This document shows positions 50,083-62,748 of a stretch of 64,000 bases of DNA, in pieces (within the stretch, counting starts at the first letter, position 1; every line of letters begins with the position of its first letter). Source of the stretch: Membranipora membranacea (taxonomy: Eukaryota; Bryozoa; Gymnolaemata; Cheilostomatida; Membraniporidae). The stretch is from contig OU612067.1 of assembly GCA_914767715.1 (NCBI GenBank), forward strand, positions 33,452,162 to 33,516,161, in the 5' to 3' direction. Both the position numbers and the translations under genes were made by a program. The notes below the pieces were generated by a model. It was not told the origin of the DNA, did not search any database, and saw nothing but the letters and a program-made list of their open reading frames with translations.

Positions 50083-51329
50083 TATTTACTTCCAGTACTT
50101 GTTGCTACTGCTCCACACATTTATGACAAATGCACCACAACCACAACAAGTCTAAGGAGTTGTACACAAGACCAACCTGTTCTACCAACTAAAACTAGAG
50201 AAACAAAGAAAGCAATAACAAAAATCACAACATGATGATCTAACACTAGCAATGACTGCCTGTGGTTACAGTCAAAGAATGGTTGAAATATGCACTTACA
50301 TCTACAAGTTGATGGTAAGTTCTCTCTCTCAAACCCAAACCTGTCCCTTCACCTTCATTGGTCACCAACTGACTGCCACATTCGTCATTGATAGAGCGAC
50401 CATATGAAAATGAATCATATGGTCCAAAAAGTTGCTAGACTATGGATGAGGTTAAGGTTCATACATAAATCTGTTGTCCTGATTGGACGAAAAAATATCC
50501 CATAATTCAAAAACTAGAATTTCTAGTTACATGTGCAGACAACTCTTGAAAATCCCATTTGTATCAGCAGGGAGTTTGGAACCGAACTCCCTGGTATCAG
50601 TAACCAAAGATGAGATAATCTATGTAAAATTCTTGGTTATGTCACATTATTTATGGCTGGCCATGGCTGTGATAGCTGCTATCATAGGAAGAACCATGCC
50701 CCATATTTATATACTTTTGAGCCGCGATCATACACATTTGCACTTATAGACTGATCATATTGAATTGAGACAACTGTTGTTTACATTTCAAAGGATTTTT
50801 ACTGATATGGGTTTACACTACAAACCATTACGAAAGCAGGCATTCTTAGCAGCCGATGATACACAATTTCTATTTGTTCCGAGAAAACACTATAGAAAAC
50901 TGTTGTATTCCTGTTCTCACGCAAAGTATTAGGCTACTTTATTTATTCCTCTCTCACTCCAGGAAGCGCCTGGTTACAGGCAAAAGCTAATAAGGTGTGA
51001 ACATTGTAGAAAATATCAGTAGCACTGTTAGGCGTAAAAGAATAAAATGACGTTCTATAAACCTCTTTAGTTAAGAAATTCAACACGTATCAACAAATCG
51101 TTTTTATAATGGTAGAGGTGTATAATAGTAATATCAGTGAATATGTTTGTTTAAATGGCAAATCATATGATAACTCTACTGGCAGATGGCCTCAACACAG
51201 ATATATACTTTCACTCAAGGATAACAATAGAAATTCAAAATATTTATCATTTTGCTTATGGTTGCAATAGGCATTTTATGGCACATAGATTCCTCTAGTC
51301 AGGTTGCTTGATTTCTCTTGCACACATTA

Positions 51330-53577
51330 TCACATATTAGCATATATCTGGTCTGTGTGGACAGAGGAATCTTCGTTAGCTGTTTCCGGGTTGTTTCCAC
51401 AATCATCAATTTGCTGGAAGTTTGCGTAATCCGAGAACTCGTCAGTGAAGTCCTTGAGTAACTTATACAGGAACACATAATTCTCCTGAAGTTAGTAAAC
51501 AATTCAATAAAATATATCCACATATGTTAATATTCATTAAAATAATATCAAATTAATTTTTGAACTTTTGATTTAATTATTTTCACAAAAACAGATCTAA
51601 CTTTGATTCATGGCTGGGGGGTGTCAGACGGGGGTCAAGGGTCCCGGGAGATTAAGTTTCTGTGTTTTGTGCAACGTTGTATGACTGTAACGTTCAAATA
51701 AAATTATTTCCTCAAAAATGTTATCAGTCTTACCAAATCAGGCACAAATTCAGGTCGTCTGTATTTTGCCTGAAGAACTGTTGTGTAAATGTCTGTTTCC
51801 TGATCTGCTTTCAGTCTCTCCACAGCGTTGTAGGCACAGAGGAAAATCCCACACCTAGTGCTCCCATCCCTACGTAAGAGAGGCAACGGACAGGTCAGAA
51901 TATTCAACACTCTGAAAGTCAGAATTGTTGATGACATTTTTGCCCTTATACATTTATTTGTGTTTGCAAAAACTAAAATCTGCATTGATTTTGCTACGCT
52001 GAGCTGAGATCCTCAAAATTAGGTTGAAGGAAAGTTTATCATAAATTATAGCCTTTTAACAAAACTTACATGTCCGTGATACAGATCCGATTGTCTCCGG
52101 ACTCTCTCTGCAGTTTCTCCAGCATTCCAAGAGATCTAAGCAGCGAGGCTGAATTAGGAAATCGCGAGCTCTCCTCTTCGACCCAGGAGTTGGTACACAA
52201 AACAGCCACCTGAATACACTAAATAAGGAAAAAATCAGATGGCTATTTCACATGTTGTTAACATCACACTGATTCTAGCTAATTATCCACAAAATAGTTT
52301 ATTTATTACTATGTGCTACGTACTAAATTTTTTCCATATCCCTGTCTTATGGTATGGAGAAAAATATGGATGTCATATAGTGTCTGCTTCAGGACGTTGC
52401 ACATTATAAAATCTAGTAAGCTAGGGCCTCACCTTGGTAGCTGTTTTGAGCGTCAACTGAATAACACTCATATCTTCTTTCCTAACACTGTCCGTTCTGG
52501 TAACGACCAATCCTTTACCATAATCTTTGGTATTTTTGTCCACGGAAGGATAAAATGAAGTGTCCTGAAATGTCAATATAGGTGTAGGTAGTAGGTAATT
52601 AAAAATCTTAAGGTCTTTCATTCCCAATACAGGTGAAAAATGTTTAATAACTATTCAGCTTGTGATGAGATAAAAAATAGTGCTAACAAGATGCTCTGCT
52701 GGGGCACTGTCTGTTGTTGTCATGAGTTTACAAGCCCTTACTTGATCTTGAAGCTGCACAACAACCTTAACTCCTTGATCCATAATCATCTGCCAGAAAT
52801 CATTAATGGTTGTACTCAGTGGTAGCTGCGTGGCAATCACCCAGTTCTTTCTTCGGCAGTCCTAGAAACGATCGAAAAACATCAGCATAAATTGTAACTG
52901 TGATTTGAAGAGAAAAACTGTAGTGTTGTATCAGAAGACAACTCTAAAAAATCAGTCAGAAAGTCTTCTAATACCAGTGTTTATGATAATAAAAAAAAAG
53001 TACTCACATCTGCCAGCACTGCGTTGATGTATCCTCCACCGACATATATCCCGTGGTGTGCATCTAAAATAATATTACCAAGAACCAGATATTAAATCGT
53101 GGCCATATAACAAACATGGTATCATATCATGTGTCTGATCCTTAGCGATTCTTTTTTAGTTTTGTGATAAAAATTATTAAGGCTTTTTGGGAATACTGTT
53201 TTGCACGTCTTCGTGACGCAGGATAATGAGCTTTTGATATAGAATTATGTAATGGAAGATATTACTATGAGCCTGTTAATTTATATCGTTCTATCTGTTC
53301 TCACGCTTAATTATGTCCACAATAACCTTGTATTGAACTGCAGTGAAATTCTCAAAGCTATCACCTACTACTTTGGAGTTGCCCACACTCACTGTAGGTG
53401 GACACAATCCGCATTTCACAAACTTGTTAACAAGTATAATGTTACAAAAAGAAAATTCTGTAAGATATTTTTAAACTAACCTGCCAGCTTGTCAGAGAAT
53501 CGATTCTTATCAATGTTCTCCTCGCTCTTAGCGATTGAGTAACTTCTGTCAATCGAATCCATATGGGTCTGAATACG
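51330..53577 (-). other. RPTP 2 D2 pseudophosphatase domain and tail
   Basis: Exons 53577-53481 to 51485-51330 encode [28 protein letters not shown] and an active-site loop I-T-D-M-D-G-S-T-R-C-G: His to Thr, Cys to Asp (codon 52072-52074), Arg kept. This is the same substitution as in RPTP 1. The tail has [11 protein letters not shown] and ends QIYANM. The WPD-loop position reads W-V-E. Confidence 0.87.
52257..53228. repeat. Segmental duplication, copy A (partner at 63029-64000)
   Basis: Nearly identical over about 970 bp to the right edge of the window, including intron sequence, with single-base changes and small indels only. Copy A contains three D2 exons of RPTP 2 (52564-52433, 52861-52742, 53063-53008). 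Confidence 0.92.
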
Positions 53578-54099
53578 CTGGAAAGATAATTGAGGCAAGC
53601 TAAAGTAATTAACAAAGCACTTTAAATCCTATTGGTTTTTATTACTTTTTTTCTTTTTCTCTCCGCCTAAGTTTTTTTTGTTCTGTCACTGCATGAAAAA
53701 CATTCGTAAAGATGCTTGTGGCTTGACAATATAAGTATATATGTCTGAAAAACAGTTGTCATTCCCTCAGAATATTTCTCAATGTTAGCATAAAAGGATA
53801 TCAGTGGTGTTAATGGCCTAACCTGGAACTCTTTCAGAATTGAGTTCTCTTGTGATGCCTTGTCCTCTTTATATGCATTCAGTCTTGTGCCAAGATCACC
53901 AGGTGTACAAAGGAATGACTCAGTTGCTAAAGCCTCTCCAAGTACCTTGTGTAGGAAGTGGTATTGGTCCTACAATGATAATACACATTGATTAACTTAT
54001 TGACATGTTAATAGGGTCCAACAGTGAAATGGAATGAGTGGTGGGAATTGGATACACAACCCAAATGAGTACATAGCAGGCTTGATAATTAGCATCATT

Positions 54100-54210
54100 A
54101 ATCCTTTTTGGGCATGGTGAGTTGGTGCATATGGTTAGTCAGGCGATTCGTTCCGTAGGAGTCGTGAGCTCGAGTCCCATTGTAGGAGCTTTTTAGATCA
54201 ATTTAATCTT
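54100..54210 (+). mobile_element. tRNA-like SINE fragment
   Basis: GGTGAGTTGGTGCATATGG with GAGCTCGAGTCCC 50 nt later gives tRNA A/B-box-like spacing; a TTTTTAG tail follows. It lies in the RPTP 2 intron between D1 exons. Weak but consistent with the other SINEs in this window. Confidence 0.4.
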
Positions 54211-55349
54211 ATTAGTTCATATGTGAACATTCTGACATTAATATCGGACCGGAGATTCTGGCTAGTTATATCAATAAACCTGCATGACACCAGAACACAG
54301 TGGTATGGTTGAACGAATGAATACAAACCAGAGTCTGAACCATACAAGGCCTCCTTGTTCTCATCTTTCTAATGCACTCAAAGGGGTTCACTTTCTTTTC
54401 TGATTTAGCCTGCTCCAGCAAGTAATCCAGAGCAATATAAGTTCCTGTGCGCCCAACACCAGCACTACAAATAAATACAAACTGCAACTATTGCCTTTTA
54501 TCAGGTTGGAGGATGATTCACCACAGCTATATATTTTATCTTGGAACAGTATTGTTTACTTCATCGGGTCAGACCACTCCTGAAAACATTTTTTGGAAGC
54601 GAATCAAACATCTGATATACTTAGTATGATAAATAATATAATCATAGCAGTTCCACAGAAAATCTGATAAAATATTAATTAATTAGAAGTCAGTATTGTA
54701 TATGTTTCAATACATATCTAGTTTTAAAATAACCCGATAGTCAAGCAAGTTGGAAGTAATACTTTAGATGTGTTCCACACAGAAAAGAGGTAACATAATA
54801 GGGCAGGCTAACGAAAATCATAAGCAGAACTGTCTCAAATTAGCCTGATGAGAGGTAATACTATCTATTGCAATTATGCGCATGACATGAATTTAGTTCT
54901 CTGTTTCATCATGGAAGAGAGGCTACAAAATGATGCAAGCTGTTTTGTCATATATATTTTAACAACCATTTCGAATGACCCTGGAGCCGGATTTTGAATT
55001 GAAAATTGATTACATTGTTCTACGATTAGCTAGCTAACAAAGTTTCGGATTTCTTTCCCAGCCCAAACGTGAAATAATAACCTTTAACGACTACAAAAGG
55101 ATCAATTCATTTATGATGATCAGGCAGATACTTTTGGTAATATAATGTAAAATTTGTGCAGAAAAGATTCCAAGGCTCTCTTTGTCAAGAATTATTGATG
55201 GTGTTAAGAGTTGCCACCACCAGGGAAGGTTACTCCTATACTCTGAAAATGATGTCACTTAGCAATGAATGCGATTGGCTGAGGCCACCAAGAATCAGTT
55301 TTTACACATAAACATCAGTTTAATCATAATACTGTCTTTTATTAATCTT

Positions 55350-55430
55350 CTTCGGTAACCGAGTTGGTAGAACGTGTGTTTACTGGTATTAGAGGCTTGG
55401 GTTATCTCCCCACTCAAAATGAAATATCTT
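55350..55430 (+). mobile_element. tRNA-like SINE fragment
   Basis: GGTAACCGAGTTGGTAGAAC matches the tRNA A box, and TTGGGTTATCTCCC is a degenerate B box. It lies in the 54465-55819 intron of RPTP 2. Confidence 0.4.
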
Positions 55431-57774
55431 CATGCAATTTATTAACTTAAACACAGGTGTATCACTGAGCTCATGATAACTTAGCCTGTCTTAACAAGCT
55501 TTGTTCGTTTTTCAAGATTGGCTAACGATACTTCTGCAATCAAATTGCAGATAGATAGAATAACAACAACTTCAAAACATTAAAAACTGCCTCACAAATT
55601 ACTTTTACACATCACGTTACTTTTACACGGAAGAAAACCTGTTCCTGGTTGCAAAAAGTGAGTTTATTCGTTGTGTTGGAGAATTTATCAGTGTAACTTT
55701 GACTTGGTATACTGAATCCTACTTTTTCCCACTCTCTTGTAATAATTATGTTATCAGGGACATATATTATATATATATATATATGTATGACTCCATCACT
55801 TACTACATGAACCACATACCTGCAATGGACGATGATGAGACCATTCAACCTATCGGTCTCATCTCGGACTTTCTTGGTGAATGTGAGGTAAGAAGACATC
55901 TCACTCGGTACTCCATGGTCAGGCCAGGATTGGTAATAAAAGTGCTTCAGGGTCCTTGGGCTTTCTTCTGACTATAATATATTAAAACTCTTGTAAATGC
56001 CGATCAAATTTATGTCCAATTCTGGCAGCTTTTAACATCACATCGAGCAATGCTTTCAAAATATACTCAAGATTAGAAGGACTAGCTGAGAATTCGAAAA
56101 CTGTGAGTTGAGCTACAGCTGAATACTCCTACAAATGTACAAGATTATAAAAATTCTGCCTTAAATAAGTACAGCCTTGAAATTTCATGGATTCTATTAA
56201 AAGACACAACTAAAGTACCTTTGTGAGATAAAGGGTGTTGACAGTGAAGTCAGACCACACCTCAGCTGCCTTTAACAATATCTCGACTCCGGCGAAATTC
56301 AGTGTCTGTCCAACTGTCTCAGGGATGTACTGTGCACATTTAGGCTACAATTGACAATCTATTTTCAGTACATGCAGTTACTTGAACATGGAAGGCAATA
56401 TAAAGGCAAGCCGGCCTCTTGCTTAAAAACTGGATTTATGACTCCGGCACCCAGCAACCTTTGGTGTTTCTCTTGCCTTCTCTAGGATTGTAGTCTTGTT
56501 TTATAAGTTTTACAAACTTTCATTTGATAAAACCTCTAGATGGGTCCTCAATAAATTTGGAGATCAACAAGAAATATACATACCTTGCCCTCCTCAAAAA
56601 ACTTGGTCACCATGACGATGGCCTTCGGTTTTTGCTGCCAGATCATAAACCAGAATTCATCAGTGCGAGTCTTTGACAACATTGGACCTGCAATAAGAAA
56701 CTTCAAACTGCCAGTATATCAAACAACCAAGCAAATAACTCCTCATCGTCTTCAGCAAGCGCTGAAATAATATGTATCATGTACAGAATGTACTGTATTG
56801 GAACAATGTTAGAAAGGAAGCGAGTTTGACCAGGTACCTTATTTCATAAAACTTATCAATACCTGCCTAGCACCCACATTTCCCTTAATACTACCCAAGT
56901 GCAGATTGTTGCTGTTGTGTTACCAGTTGCTGGGTGGTATAAGTGATATGAAGAGGTACAATAAATAATACAAGATCCTATTATTTTTCTGTACTCACCT
57001 TGAGCGGCAATGAATTTATTTTCATCAGAGTACCCCTGCAAAATATCATCAGAAATTCATCAGTGTGTGATGCTCATTTAATTTATTTACAAAATTTGTT
57101 CTTATTTCATAGACTTGCGGGCAATAAGAGGATGTAATAATAAGCTACCACAATGATTATATGTGTAGTTGGGTGATATTTCAGAGCTGAGCTATTTTTT
57201 GCTGAGCTATCAATATGACCTTATATCAGTTTAAGTAGCTTACTTACAGCGATGTTTGAGGCGTTGATAAAATCACCACCTTCAGATTCAGCTCTATCCA
57301 GCAGCACTCTCGTATCGTCACCTACAATGAGGTGACTTAAAATGAACTGAGAACTTTCAAAATATAAGAAAGTGCTTAGAATATAACAATATCTCACAAC
57401 TCCCACTCTATAGAGCATGAACTGTTTTGCAACTATAAGATTTATTTATCATAGGTACAGGAATGCAAGGCTGTAAACAGTTGATTAAGATGTGTAGAAT
57501 CGAGTGCCTGTGCACTTACCTGGATACAAGCCCCTGTAACGACTCTTCCCAGCACTAGTTGGTAGCAGTGCGACTGACATTGAAGGCTTTGGTTCTGCTT
57601 CCAATGTCTAAAATTATGACAGTTTTAAAAAAATAAGGCACACACAATCGAGAGAGAGGATCTCGCTATTGTTTGAAAGACTTCTCGCAAACACTTATTA
57701 TGTAGATTCTGTTTGGAACAACATATTTTTGTCATATTTTGTATCGATGCCCAAATGTCATTTTCAATTTTTTA

Positions 57775-60446
57775 GTTTATATTCCAAATTGTTAAAGCTA
57801 CCTGATGAATTAACTCTCTACACACACACCCATAAAGCTGATATAATCTGCCTTACTGAAACTTGGATTGATGATATTAAAGAACAATCTGCAAACATTA
57901 ATGGATTCAATAGCTATTTCTGCAACCGTAGATATCGCATTGGTGGAGGTGTTGCTATCTTCATCAATCAGAGCTTTACAACCAAAGTTATAGCCTCTCA
58001 CTCAACCAAAACTGTGTCAGCACTCTGGGTCTTGACAAGTGTAGGACATCATAGGCCATACATTGTATGCAGCATTTATCACCCCCCTGGTGCAGACCAA
58101 GAGAAAACACTAGAATATATCCAATCAACCATCCTCAAACTATCCAGACGACATGCGAACGCACAACTCCTAATATGTGGTGATTTCAACAGACTGCCAA
58201 TAGATGAACTCGCTACTCAATTTGGACTATCAAATGTAGTTAATTTTAACACTCGTGGAGATGCCATGTTAGATCTTATTCTGACTGACATACCATCATA
58301 CAAATACTGTGACAAACTTGCCCCGATCGCTAACAATGACCACTGTTGCATCCTGCTGCGGGGAGAGGGGAATCTACCAAGCCGCTATGTCAAAAGACAA
58401 AAGAGGCTTGTCACCCACCCTCGCAAGCTTATGGTTCTGAAGGGATTAGCTGAACAGTCTTGGTCCTCAGTACTAAATACCCAGGATATAAACAGCAAAG
58501 TTCATTTAATGAACGAAACTATATCTAAGATTCTTGACAATCACTGCCCTATAAAAACCACCAAAGTCCGGGTCGACAAACCTCCCTGGATGAGCGACAC
58601 ACTAGACAAAGTAATCTGTGCCAAAAATGAGGCATACCGTAAAGGCTGCCCATCGCACAAACTACTGAGAACTATCTGCCAACGACTCCTCAGACAAAAC
58701 AAAAGAAAATTTGTCCGGGAAACCCTCAACAAAAACCAAAACACTAAAGCCTGGTGGGACACTATAAAAAAGCTGACAAACAAAACTAAACAACAACAAT
58801 CATCAACACATGTGATTATCGACGACACCAAACTGTCAAATGACACTTTCTGTAAAAATCTCAACTCTTACTATGTAGACGTCGGGGGAATACGAGCTAC
58901 CTCGAGCTCTGCATATGTAACTACTAACACCAACAAGCTAGACCATCTAAGTATAGGAGAAGTCAAACTCCTCATGAGAAAACTGGATATTTCAAAAGCT
59001 ACATCAAATGAAGACTTCCCCACATGGATATCTAAGGAAGGCATAGAAGATATAGCCATTCCACTACACAACATTATTAACTGTGCCCTGGATACCAACT
59101 CTTTCCCTGATATTTGGAAAAAGGCGCAAGTAGTACCAATCCCTAAAAACAAAACACCATCTACATACAAGGATTACCAGCCTATCAGCTTATTATTCCA
59201 TCTCGGCAAACTACTGGATGAAGTAATTATATCCAAAATGAAATCTCACCTAGCAGAAGTACTTAACGCTAATCAATATGCCTACCAACAGAAACTCAGT
59301 ACCACCGATGCAATACTGCAGTTGATAGATGACTGGACATCCGTCCTGGACTCAAATACTAATGTGAAAAATGTAAAATGAATCATCTTGGTTTTAACGC
59401 TAATGTCATTGCCTTAGTAGAAAGTTTTTTGGAGTCAAGACAACAATGTGTAAAATACTGTGATAATTTTTCTGACTACAAACCCATTCAAGTAGGTGCC
59501 CCTCGAGGAACCAAACTGGGCCCCATCCTTTGGCTAATTTATGTTGATGACTTAAAATCTTTTGATTATGATACAAAATGTATCAAATATGCTGATGATA
59601 CAACCTTTTATAAGCCTATCATTGATCCATCCACTGAGAACATATCTGATGCAATACTGTTAGCAAACACCTGGTCTGAGCAAAACAACATGATTTTGAA
59701 TTCTAGCAAAACTGTGATACTGAATGTAGCTTTTACAAACAAACCTGCTATGCACCTTGGTATATCCTATGGAGATGATAATCTCTTTATCTCTCCCTCT
59801 GAGCATACCAAGTTTTTAGGCGTATTCATAGACAACACACTAACTTTCAGCAATCATGTTGACTATATTATATCTAAATGCTCTCAACGATTATACTTGA
59901 TGAGACTGCTAAAACGCATGGGCATGGATAGTGATGGCCTCAGAACCTTCTATATAGCTAACATTAAGTCTATAATCTCCTACGCCTGCCCTGCATGGTA
60001 TAATCTATTATCAGACACCGATAAAACACGACTCGAGAGGATCCAGCGCTCTGCTACTCGGATTGTGCTGCCATTCTCTGACAACTACGAGCAGAGGCTG
60101 GACCATCTAGCACTGCCACCCATCACAACATTCCTGCACACCACTTGCAGTGAACATTTCACTAGAATAGCTGACAACGATAATCACCCCTTGAATTCTC
60201 GTATTAAAATAAACACAAACAGAACATCTGCTCGTAGAGCAAAAATAGATAAATATAGGCCATCGAAGTGTAGAACAACCAAAAGACAAAATACCTTTTT
60301 TGAATTTTATATGCGATTTTTTAACTAATGCAGCTCAGACTCCTTTTATTTTTATTTTTCCATGTATGTGCTGTACATTCGATGCTATCAACCTATCACA
60401 GGATGGATATTAGAATTTAGGCAATAAACAAACTTCAAACTTCAAA
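57775..60446 (+). mobile_element. Non-LTR retrotransposon (EEP endonuclease plus RT), antisense in RPTP 2 intron
   Basis: A long frame to 59381 encodes an APE-type endonuclease with LTETWIDD, IGGGVAIFI, CSIYHPPG, CGDFNRLP, LDLILTDIP and NNDHCC, then a linker and the RT start (WKKAQVVPIPKN, YQPISLL, ANQYAY). A second frame, 59378-60328, continues with SFLESRQQCVKY, GAPRGTKLGPILWLIYVDDL, IKYADDTTFY, FLGVFIDNTLTF and a C-terminal SYACPAWYN region. The two frames meet at a break that lacks RT motif A. The endonuclease also lacks its first strand, so the copy is 5'-truncated. AATAAA at 60423 and a terminal ACTTCAAACTTCAAAC repeat mark the 3' end. It fills the intron between 57607 and 60644 and leaves both splice sites intact. 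Confidence 0.88.
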
Positions 60447-60643
60447 CATACCTTATATAGTTTTAAAAAGTAAGTCAATTGTAAAAAGATGAAAACATCA
60501 TAAATAATAAAAGTGCCACGGAGCTCACAATCAACCACCAAAAGTATGCCATGCAAGTCAAGAATATTGTGACTAGAACTCATGTCTTGTCGCCATTGAA
60601 AGTTTGAGGAGATTCGCAGAAAACAAGGTTAACTTAGATTGAC

Positions 60644-61140
60644 CTTATACTGCTGATTGATGATATCACGACTTTCAAGGACATAGTTTTCGAAGCCAAC
60701 AATAGAAATTGAGGATTTTTTAGTGTCTACTCGTTGCTCTGCAAGTAGAATATTCTCATAGGATGTTCCTTCTTCCCTGTGGTCATCTATATCAGTAAGC
60801 ATGAGACTTCTTCTCTCCTCTTCGGGTTTGTTTTCCCTCCTAGTGGCAAAGTACATAATTGTTTTGTGGCCTTTCAGCCATCGATAATAACTTTTTATTA
60901 TGAAGCAATGATGTGTGCAATATGACTATGTAACCGTACCTATCATCTACTGTCACATGCATGAAGCGATGTTCACAAAACAATTATTTCCTATCATTTA
61001 CCTCTTATACATAAGGGTGGCCACTACTACTCCGACACCTACGAGAATTACCACTGGAAGTCCAGTACCGAGTCCGACTCTCAGCTTAAACTGTCCATCT
61101 GGTGTCACAGGTACAGTCTCAGAAACTTGACCTGAGAGAT
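60644..61140 (-). other. RPTP 2 transmembrane exon and cytoplasmic juxtamembrane exon
   Basis: Exon 61140-61002 carries LRVGLGTGLPVVILVGVGVV and VATLMYKR, a single membrane helix with a basic stop-transfer. Exon 60839-60644 encodes RRENKPEEERRSLMLTDIDD and a Y-E-N-I motif, ending INQQYK; it corresponds to two exons in RPTP 1 (8175-8251 and 8450-8556), so one intron differs between the paralogues. Confidence 0.8.
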
Positions 61141-61355
61141 CTGAAGGTTTCATTTCAAGTATAAATACAATACTTAGAATTAATGTCATGATTTGATGGG
61201 ATATTTTGTTACCAATTCTGTTTTTTGAGCCAACCTGAAGTATTTTTGGTATAATCACATACAATAATTTTCAGTTAGATATATAAGAACTAAAAACAGG
61301 TAGGGCATCTGCAGATAATGATAAGTTAAAATTAAAATTCACATTTATACTTACA

Positions 61356-61381
61356 GATATATATATATATACATGTATTTG

Positions 61382-61415
<34 letters not shown>

Positions 61416-61440
61416 GATAGATATATAGATAAACATATAT
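61356..61440. repeat. (TA)n/(GATA)n microsatellite in RPTP 2 intron
   Basis: Long alternating TA runs with GATA interruptions lie between exons 61472 and 61140. Confidence 0.9.
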
Positions 61441-61940
61441 AAGACAATTGAAAATAACCATTATCACCTACCTCCAAACTCAAGTGGAGTTAAATAAGCT
61501 GTGAGCTCGAATTCTTCATCCACCTTTTATCATAGAAAATAAACTTAATAAATTGACAAATTATTGACTTTCAAATAAGGCTTGATATATGATCATTTGA
61601 GGTTTAAATCTTTATTTGCATATTTAGATTCATTTTGTTACAGTGTTTGCTAAATTTGTGAGTTGTGTAATGAAAGAGTTCATACTCCAAACCTTTGGAG
61701 TATAAATAACAGAAACAACTGCTACATAGCTGCTCCCTTCCACCAAAGGTTCATTCCTGTAGCCATTATCTTCCTCTCTGCTGCCGATGATGAACTCAGT
61801 AGTACCATTAAAAGGAGCTAACTCTGCCGAGATCTCTAGCGTAAGATGAATTGTAGTGTTGACTTTTGTTACAGAACTGCTCTACTGCTGATAAACTGAA
61901 CTGTCTCTCCTTCCCTTGGAATATAATCACCCTGTACTTG

Positions 61941-62748
61941 CTACAAGAGAAATGAAATAACTTTTAGTTTTGTTTTTACTTGCCTTGACTATTTCCCTAC
62001 TGCATATGGATTGGATAGACCATTTAAAGGTATTGCATTCTCCTTCGCGAAATAATTACCGTGACAGCCAGATGCCTAATTATGGCTAACAAGTTGTATG
62101 TGGATACTCAATATTTGAGCCTATCCATACTAAACCTGATGCTAATCCCTTTTTTAGTGTAGGTTTTTGATAAGTTTTCTTATAGAATTATCGATCACAT
62201 TTTGGTTTTCAGAATACTGATAAACAAAGATGGCACAGCTGGTGAGTCTAAAAAATGGAGCCTTGTCCTAGAAATTTAAACATCGGTATGTTTTAGAATC
62301 TGGAAATAAGAACTGACAAAAGGCCAATTTTACTATACCCAAAAACATACAGTATGTGTGTAAATCTCGGGGACATCTAATTGCACTTAATTATCCTATC
62401 TACACTTCAGCAGGAAAGCTCAGCATGATTCATCTGCCAAAACACTCTTTATACTCTAACAATAAAAGTTTGAAATAAAAGCGGTAAAGCTACACAAAGC
62501 TACAACAAGCACAAATTTAAGGATGCAAGGAATATATCAGCGCAGTTCATCATAACCTTTGTTACAAGAAGGATGTAAGAAAATACTGAGCATTCGGGAC
62601 TGCCAGCTCATCACAAATATTCTAATACACCATACAATCTGCTGCTGTCATCTACGGACAACAAACAATCAGAGGAATTGAGCTCATTCAATCTAGTTGA
62701 TGTTTTCTGACAATGGAGACTCTCCTCAAGGCTTAAACTCTACATTGC
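61941..62748. other. Region upstream of RPTP 2, no FN3 exon recognised
   Basis: The place where FN3 modules would be expected on the minus strand holds AT-rich sequence with only short frames. A weak minus-strand SPAVPSLFISIL near 62248-62212 resembles the start of an FN3 first-half exon but runs into a stop. Confidence 0.45.

Larger units (their letters stand above)
45718..51329. other. Intergenic tract, 5.6 kb, no supportable gene
   Basis: Mostly A-rich sequence on the + strand. Short open frames at 47521-47748, 47996-48226, 48522-48731, 49323-49595 and 50483-50749 have no recognisable domain and no convincing splice context. Two perfect palindromes lie at 49149-49182 and 50057-50082, and one exon-like segment on the minus strand at 47867-47944. 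A TTTATT at 50938-50943 could be the poly(A) signal for RPTP 2 (minus strand), about 390 nt past its stop. Confidence 0.45.
53823..57607 (-). other. RPTP 2 catalytic domain D1
   Basis: Exons 57607-57520 to 53969-53823 encode [54 protein letters not shown] and the P-loop HC (Cys codon 55822-55824) continued as SAGVGRTG from 54464, then [16 protein letters not shown]. Every catalytic residue (WPD Asp, Cys, Arg, Q-loop Gln) is present, so the domain is predicted active if expressed. Introns at 54465-55819 and 53970-54328 contain SINE-like sequences. Confidence 0.88.
51330..61940 (-). pseudogene. Second receptor-type protein tyrosine phosphatase; ectodomain mostly absent and 5' exon frameshifted
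   Basis: Paralogue of the RPTP at 106-16891, convergent with it. Exons in transcription order: 61940-61693, 61523-61472, 61140-61002 (TM), 60839-60644, 57607-57520, 57321-57248, 57035-56999, 56687-56584, 56344-56219, 55971-55820, 54464-54329, 53969-53823, 53577-53481, 53063-53008, 52861-52742, 52564-52433, 52218-52070, 51869-51734, 51485-51330. From 61523 to the stop there are 698 intact codons with conserved splice sites. From 57607 onward the 15 exons have exactly the lengths of their RPTP 1 counterparts. The 61940-61693 exon is 20 nt shorter than its counterpart and shifts frame after SSYARDL. No FN3 modules or signal peptide are visible upstream. Either the allele is a recent pseudogene or the receptor uses exons I cannot see; the phosphatase part shows no decay. 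Confidence 0.85.

Noticed and set aside
54266-54487. Stand-alone small phosphatase gene at the SAGVGRTG segment
   Set aside because: It is one exon of RPTP 2 read through into its introns; the His-Cys of the P-loop is on the previous exon.
62212-62260. FN3-like exon start upstream of RPTP 2
   Set aside because: Only about ten residues resemble a module start before a stop; no second half nearby.
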